DNA from: Mycobacterium bohemicum DSM 44277
Lineage (GTDB): Bacteria > Actinomycetota > Actinomycetes > Mycobacteriales > Mycobacteriaceae
Length of the DNA: 64,000 nt
Assembly (NCBI RefSeq): GCF_001053185.1
Contig: NZ_CSTD01000005.1
Span: 334,858-398,857, forward strand
Direction: 5' to 3'
The position numbers and the translations under genes were made by a program. This document shows, one piece after another, positions 61,009 to 64,000 of this stretch (its first letter is position 1; every line of letters starts with the position of its first letter). Below the pieces are notes generated by a model. It was given only the letters and a program-made list of their open reading frames with translations, searched no databases and was not told where the DNA came from.

Positions 61009-61989
61009 GTGCTCCGGCTTGTCGAGATGTCCGGCGCGCGGGGGATCGAAATCGCAACACCGCCGGGCGTCGTCGTGGCGCACGGCCCGGCCGCTGACCT
61101 GGCCGGCGCCGAATCACTGCTGGAAGCAGCGACTTTCACACTCACCGAGGACGACTGCGCCGACCGCAGGGTCGTCACGGTCGAGTCGGTGCCCGACGCG
61201 CTGGCCGAGCTGACCGAGCGCTGCGGGCGCTGGCCGCAGGCCAGCAGCGTGTGCGACGACGTGCTGCGCGCGATCGACCCCGGCGGCCCGGCGCTGGCCG
61301 CGGTGGTGACCGAGTCGCTAGCGTATTCGACGCTGCAGGCCGGCCCGGAATTCGCGCGCTGGCTTGCCGATCGCGGCCCGGCCCGCGCGCCCGAGATCGC
61401 CGAACCGGTGCGGCTGCGGCGCGACGGCGACACGCTGGACATCGCCTTCAACCGGCCGCAACGGCACAACGCGTTCTCCACCGACGCGCGCGCCGCGCTG
61501 CTGGAGGCGCTGGCCGTCGCCCGGCTGGACCCGTCGGTGACCGGAATCGTGTTGCGCGGCAACGGCCCGTCGTTCTGCAGCGGCGGCGACCTCGCCGAGT
61601 TCGGCAGCCTCGCGGACCCCGCGAGCGCGCACCTGGCCCGCACCCGGCACAGCCCCGCTCTGGCGCTCGACGCGCTGACGGCCAGGCTTGGCCGGGCGTG
61701 CCGCGCCGAGGTGCACGGGCGGGTGCTGGGCAGCGGATTGGAGATGGCGGCGTTCTGCGGATGGGTGCACGCCCGCGACGACGCGGTGTTCGGGCTGCCC
61801 GAACTGGCGCTGGGCCTGATCCCCGGCGCCGGTGGCACCCTGAGCGTCACCCGGCGGATAGGCCGTTGGCGCACAGCCTATCTCGTGTTGTCCGGCCGCA
61901 CGATCGGCGTCGACACCGCCCTGGCGTGGGGCCTGGTGGACGCGGCCGGCGCCGCGTCCGAGGGGACCCTCAGAAGCCGGGATACGTAG
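61009..61989 (+). CDS. Enoyl-CoA hydratase/isomerase with N-terminal extension
   Basis: A 326-residue crotonase. The crotonase fold starts at about residue 130 (DTLDIAFNRPQRHNAFS), with oxyanion-hole residues in FCSGGDLAEFG and GSGLEMAAFC, and both hydratase Glu residues (in SGLEMAAFC and LPELALGLIPGAGG). It should hydrate 2-enoyl-CoA. The N-terminal 125 residues form a separate alpha/beta region not found in typical hydratases. GTG 61009 is 3 nt after fadD4. The C-terminus ends soon after WGLVDAA and is shorter than usual; it overlaps the 3' end of the convergent CD225 gene by 20 nt. Confidence 0.88.
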   Translation: MLRLVEMSGARGIEIATPPGVVVAHGPAADLAGAESLLEAATFTLTEDDCADRRVVTVESVPDALAELTERCGRWPQASSVCDDVLRAIDPGGPALAAVVTESLAYSTLQAGPEFARWLADRGPARAPEIAEPVRLRRDGDTLDIAFNRPQRHNAFSTDARAALLEALAVARLDPSVTGIVLRGNGPSFCSGGDLAEFGSLADPASAHLARTRHSPALALDALTARLGRACRAEVHGRVLGSGLEMAAFCGWVHARDDAVFGLPELALGLIPGAGGTLSVTRRIGRWRTAYLVLSGRTIGVDTALAWGLVDAAGAASEGTLRSRDT

Positions 61990-62422
61990 TCGTGGTGGTC
62001 GTCGTCGGCAGGTTCGAGATGGCCACCGCGAAGAACACGAACCACAGCACCACCCCGATCACGGCGGCGACGACGCCCACGACCGCGCCGATGATGGCCC
62101 ACTTCTTGGCGTTGTCGGCCGCGGCCTGCGCCTCGGCGTAGCGGCCCTGGGACCACAGCCCGGAAACCTTGGTGGAGTACACCAGCGAAACGATGCCGAG
62201 CGGCAGGCAGCACAGCACGGTGCACAGGATCGCCCAGACGAGGTAGTTGTCGGGCTCGCGCTGGACCGGCCACCCCGGCTGCGGCGGCGGCGGCTGCCAG
62301 CCGGTCGGCTGCTGACCCTGCCAATAGGGCTGCTGGCCTTGCCATTCGGGAGGCTGGCCCTGCCATTCGGGCGGGCCGGCGGGCCCGGGAGAGCCTTCAT
62401 ACGGCCCAGGGGGATAAGTCAT
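61970..62422 (-). CDS. CD225/dispanin-type membrane protein
   Basis: A 150-residue protein with a Pro/Gln/Trp-rich N-terminal tail (residues 1-55) containing three or four repeats of the type P-x-W-Q-G-Q, followed by the CD225 domain: NYLVWAILCTVLCCLPLGIVSLVYSTKV (helix with Cys pair), a charged loop, and a second helix (WAIIGAVVGVVAAVIGVVLWFVF). The Thr-rich C-terminus is short. Actinobacterial CD225 proteins are small membrane proteins of unclear role. ATG 62422 is followed by MTYPPGPYEGS, typical of mycobacterial members. It is downstream of fadE3 on the same strand, 112 bp apart. Confidence 0.88.
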   Translation of the reverse strand: MTYPPGPYEGSPGPAGPPEWQGQPPEWQGQQPYWQGQQPTGWQPPPPQPGWPVQREPDNYLVWAILCTVLCCLPLGIVSLVYSTKVSGLWSQGRYAEAQAAADNAKKWAIIGAVVGVVAAVIGVVLWFVFFAVAISNLPTTTTTTTYPGF

Positions 62423-62534
62423 GGCAACCCACCTTCTTCGGACCCATCGGTGTGGACTTCCGCGCCGCCGTGCCGGTGGGAGAAGTCAGGCAAATATACA
62501 GCACGCCCCTGCTGCGGGACGGGATTCACCGCCG

Positions 62535-63704
62535 TCAGATCCCGCCGCGGGCGATGAGTTGCCGCGCGATCACGTTGCGCTGGATCTCGTTGGTGCCCTC
62601 GCCCACGATCATCAAAGGCGCGTCGCGGAAGTATCGTTCGACGTCGAATTCGCATGAGTAGCCGTATCCGCCGTGAATGCGCACCGCGTCCAGGGCCACC
62701 TCCATCGCCACCTCCGAGGCGAACAGCTTGGCCATCCCCGCCTCCATGTCGCAGCGCTGCCCGGCGTCGTAACGCTCGGCGGCGTAGCGGGTCAGCTGGC
62801 GGGCCGCGGTCAGCTTCGTCGCCATGTCGGCCAGGTAGTTACCGATCGACTGGTGCTGCCAGATCGGGCGGCCGAAGCTCTCCCGCTGCTGGGCGTAGGC
62901 CAGCGCGTCCTCGAGCGCCGCGGCGGCCACGCCCAGCGCCCGGGCGGCCACCTGAATGCGGCCGGTCTCAAGGCCTTTCATCATCTGCGCGAAGCCCTCA
63001 CCCGGGCGGCCGCCCAGCACCGCGGACGCGGGGACGCGGACGTCGTCGAACGACAGCTCGCAGGATTCGACGCCCTTGTACCCCAGCTTGGGCAGGTCCC
63101 GCGACACCGTCAGGCCCGGCTCGTGGCCGACCAGCACGATCGAGATGCCCTTGTGCCGCGGGCTGGCGTTCGGGTCGGTCTTGCACAGCAGCGCGATCAG
63201 CCCGGACCGGCGCGCGTTGCTGATCCAGGTCTTGGCGCCGTTGATCCGCAGGCCGTCGCGGGCGCCGTCCGCGCCCTCAAAAGGTATCGCCGTCGTCGTC
63301 ATGTTCTGCAGGTCCGAGCCGCCGCCGGGCTCGGTGAGCGCCATCGTCGCCCGCAGCTCCCCGGTGGCCATCGCCGGCAGGTAGGCGCGTTTCTGCTCGT
63401 CGGTGCCGAACAGCGCCAGCAGCTTGGCCACCACGGTGTGCCCGCCCATCGCGCCCGCCAGGCTCATCCAGCCGCGCGAAAGTTCTTCGGTGACGCGCAC
63501 GTAGCACGGCATGGACACCGGTGACCCGCCGAATTCCTCGCCGATGGCCAGGCCGTAGATGCCGATCCGCTTCATCTGCTCGATCCACGCCTCCGGGTAG
63601 GTGTTGGCGTGTTCGACCTCGCGGACGGTCGGCTTCACCTCTCGATCGATGAACGCCCGCACCGTGGCCACCAGCATCTCTTCTTCCTCGTTCACGCATG
63701 CCAT
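62535..63704 (-). CDS. fadE3: Acyl-CoA dehydrogenase FadE3
   Basis: A 389-residue FAD-dependent acyl-CoA dehydrogenase that introduces the first double bond in beta-oxidation. FAD and substrate motifs are visible: ATMALTEPGGGSDLQNM near residue 125, KTWISNA near residue 160, QQRESFGRPIWQHQSI, and the catalytic-base region GEGTNEIQRNVIARQL near the C-terminus. ATG 63704 (MACVNEEEEM) is the natural start; the longer frame upstream overlaps the divergent gene. It matches Mtb Rv0215c. It is divergent from the Rv0216-like gene with 38 bp between them. Confidence 0.94.
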   Translation of the reverse strand: MACVNEEEEMLVATVRAFIDREVKPTVREVEHANTYPEAWIEQMKRIGIYGLAIGEEFGGSPVSMPCYVRVTEELSRGWMSLAGAMGGHTVVAKLLALFGTDEQKRAYLPAMATGELRATMALTEPGGGSDLQNMTTTAIPFEGADGARDGLRINGAKTWISNARRSGLIALLCKTDPNASPRHKGISIVLVGHEPGLTVSRDLPKLGYKGVESCELSFDDVRVPASAVLGGRPGEGFAQMMKGLETGRIQVAARALGVAAAALEDALAYAQQRESFGRPIWQHQSIGNYLADMATKLTAARQLTRYAAERYDAGQRCDMEAGMAKLFASEVAMEVALDAVRIHGGYGYSCEFDVERYFRDAPLMIVGEGTNEIQRNVIARQLIARGGI

Positions 63705-63742
63705 ATTGCCCGAACGTCCACGGGCTGCGAGCATGTGGCGTT

Positions 63743-64000
63743 GTGCACAGCGACTTGCGGGAGGGCGGGCCCTACTTCGACGACCTCTCGGTGGGCCAGG
63801 TGTTCGACTGGGCTCCTGCCATGACGCTGTCGCCGGGTTTGGCCGCCGCCCACCAGGCGATAGTCGGGGATCGGTTGCGCCTGGGGCTGGACGCGGTGCT
63901 GGCCACCGCGGTGACGGGAGAGCCGGGGCCACTGGCGAATCCGGCGCTGGTGTGCGACGTCGCGATCGGTCAGTCGACGCTGGCCACGGCGCGGGTCAAG
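63743..64000 (+). CDS. MaoC/double-hotdog hydratase, Rv0216-like, 5' part
   Basis: A frame from GTG 63743 stays open to the window end (86 codons). It encodes VHSDLREGGPYFDDLSVGQVFD, then LAAAHQAIVGDRLRLGLDAVL and NPALVCDVAIGQSTLATARVK. This agrees closely with the first part of Mtb Rv0216, a double-hotdog protein related to (R)-specific enoyl-CoA hydratases, of about 337 residues. The catalytic motif lies further downstream. Pairing with the divergent fadE3 suggests a role in acyl-CoA metabolism. Confidence 0.85.
   Translation, partial: MHSDLREGGPYFDDLSVGQVFDWAPAMTLSPGLAAAHQAIVGDRLRLGLDAVLATAVTGEPGPLANPALVCDVAIGQSTLATARVK

Overview
The window is high-GC chromosomal DNA of a slow-growing, non-tuberculous Mycobacterium. 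This follows from the encoded proteins and from gene order, which tracks M. tuberculosis (Mtb) Rv0163 to Rv0216 almost gene for gene with insertions, losses and broken genes. I assigned Mtb counterparts from memory of the protein sequences, without any search. The species is not determined; the M. avium complex is a reasonable guess.

Layout. 1-5908: an accessory catabolic cluster on the + strand (aldolase end, SDR, Baeyer-Villiger-type flavoprotein, broken alpha/beta-hydrolase, enolase-superfamily protein, iron-dependent transhydrogenase). 5912-6841: Rv0163- and Rv0164-like genes. 6859-22459: the mce1 locus (mce1R, then fadD5, yrbE1A/B, mce1A-F, mas1A-D), an ABC-type lipid importer, with an extra DUF1275 membrane protein gene 13 nt after it. 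23152-26491: lprO, a YhgE-like membrane protein, a pirin. 26496-29983: an inserted IclR/dehydrogenase/hydrolase cassette, then sigG and the Rv0183 lipase. 31920-38464: a chimeric Rv0184-bglS gene, ilvD, the copper regulator ricR with its operator, an MFS exporter, and a split L,D-transpeptidase. 38565-43478: TetR plus molybdopterin oxidoreductase, then zmp1. 43521-52598: omamA/omamB (partners of Mce1 transport), mmpL11, a heme-binding protein, mmpL3, Rv0207c and trmB. 52731-64000: a GTPase-like membrane protein, pckA, a gene-poor stretch, a LAL-family LuxR regulator, fadD4, an enoyl-CoA hydratase, a CD225 protein, fadE3 and the start of an Rv0216-like hydratase gene.

Functionally the window is dominated by lipid import and activation (Mce1, OmamA/B, FadD5, FadD4, FadE3, Rv0216) and mycolate/heme-related envelope transport (MmpL3, MmpL11, Rv0203).

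The most striking feature is a series of apparent internal deletions that fuse or truncate genes: the hydrolase at 2.9 kb, Rv0184-bglS at 32.4 kb, the L,D-transpeptidase at 37.9 kb, mmpL11/Rv0201c at 45.3 kb, Rv0203/Rv0204c at 48.7 kb, Rv0205 at 49.3 kb and mmpL3 at 49.4 kb. MmpL3 is essential in mycobacteria that have been tested, and the copy here lacks its whole second transport half. Assembly error is therefore the leading explanation, but real deletions are not excluded.
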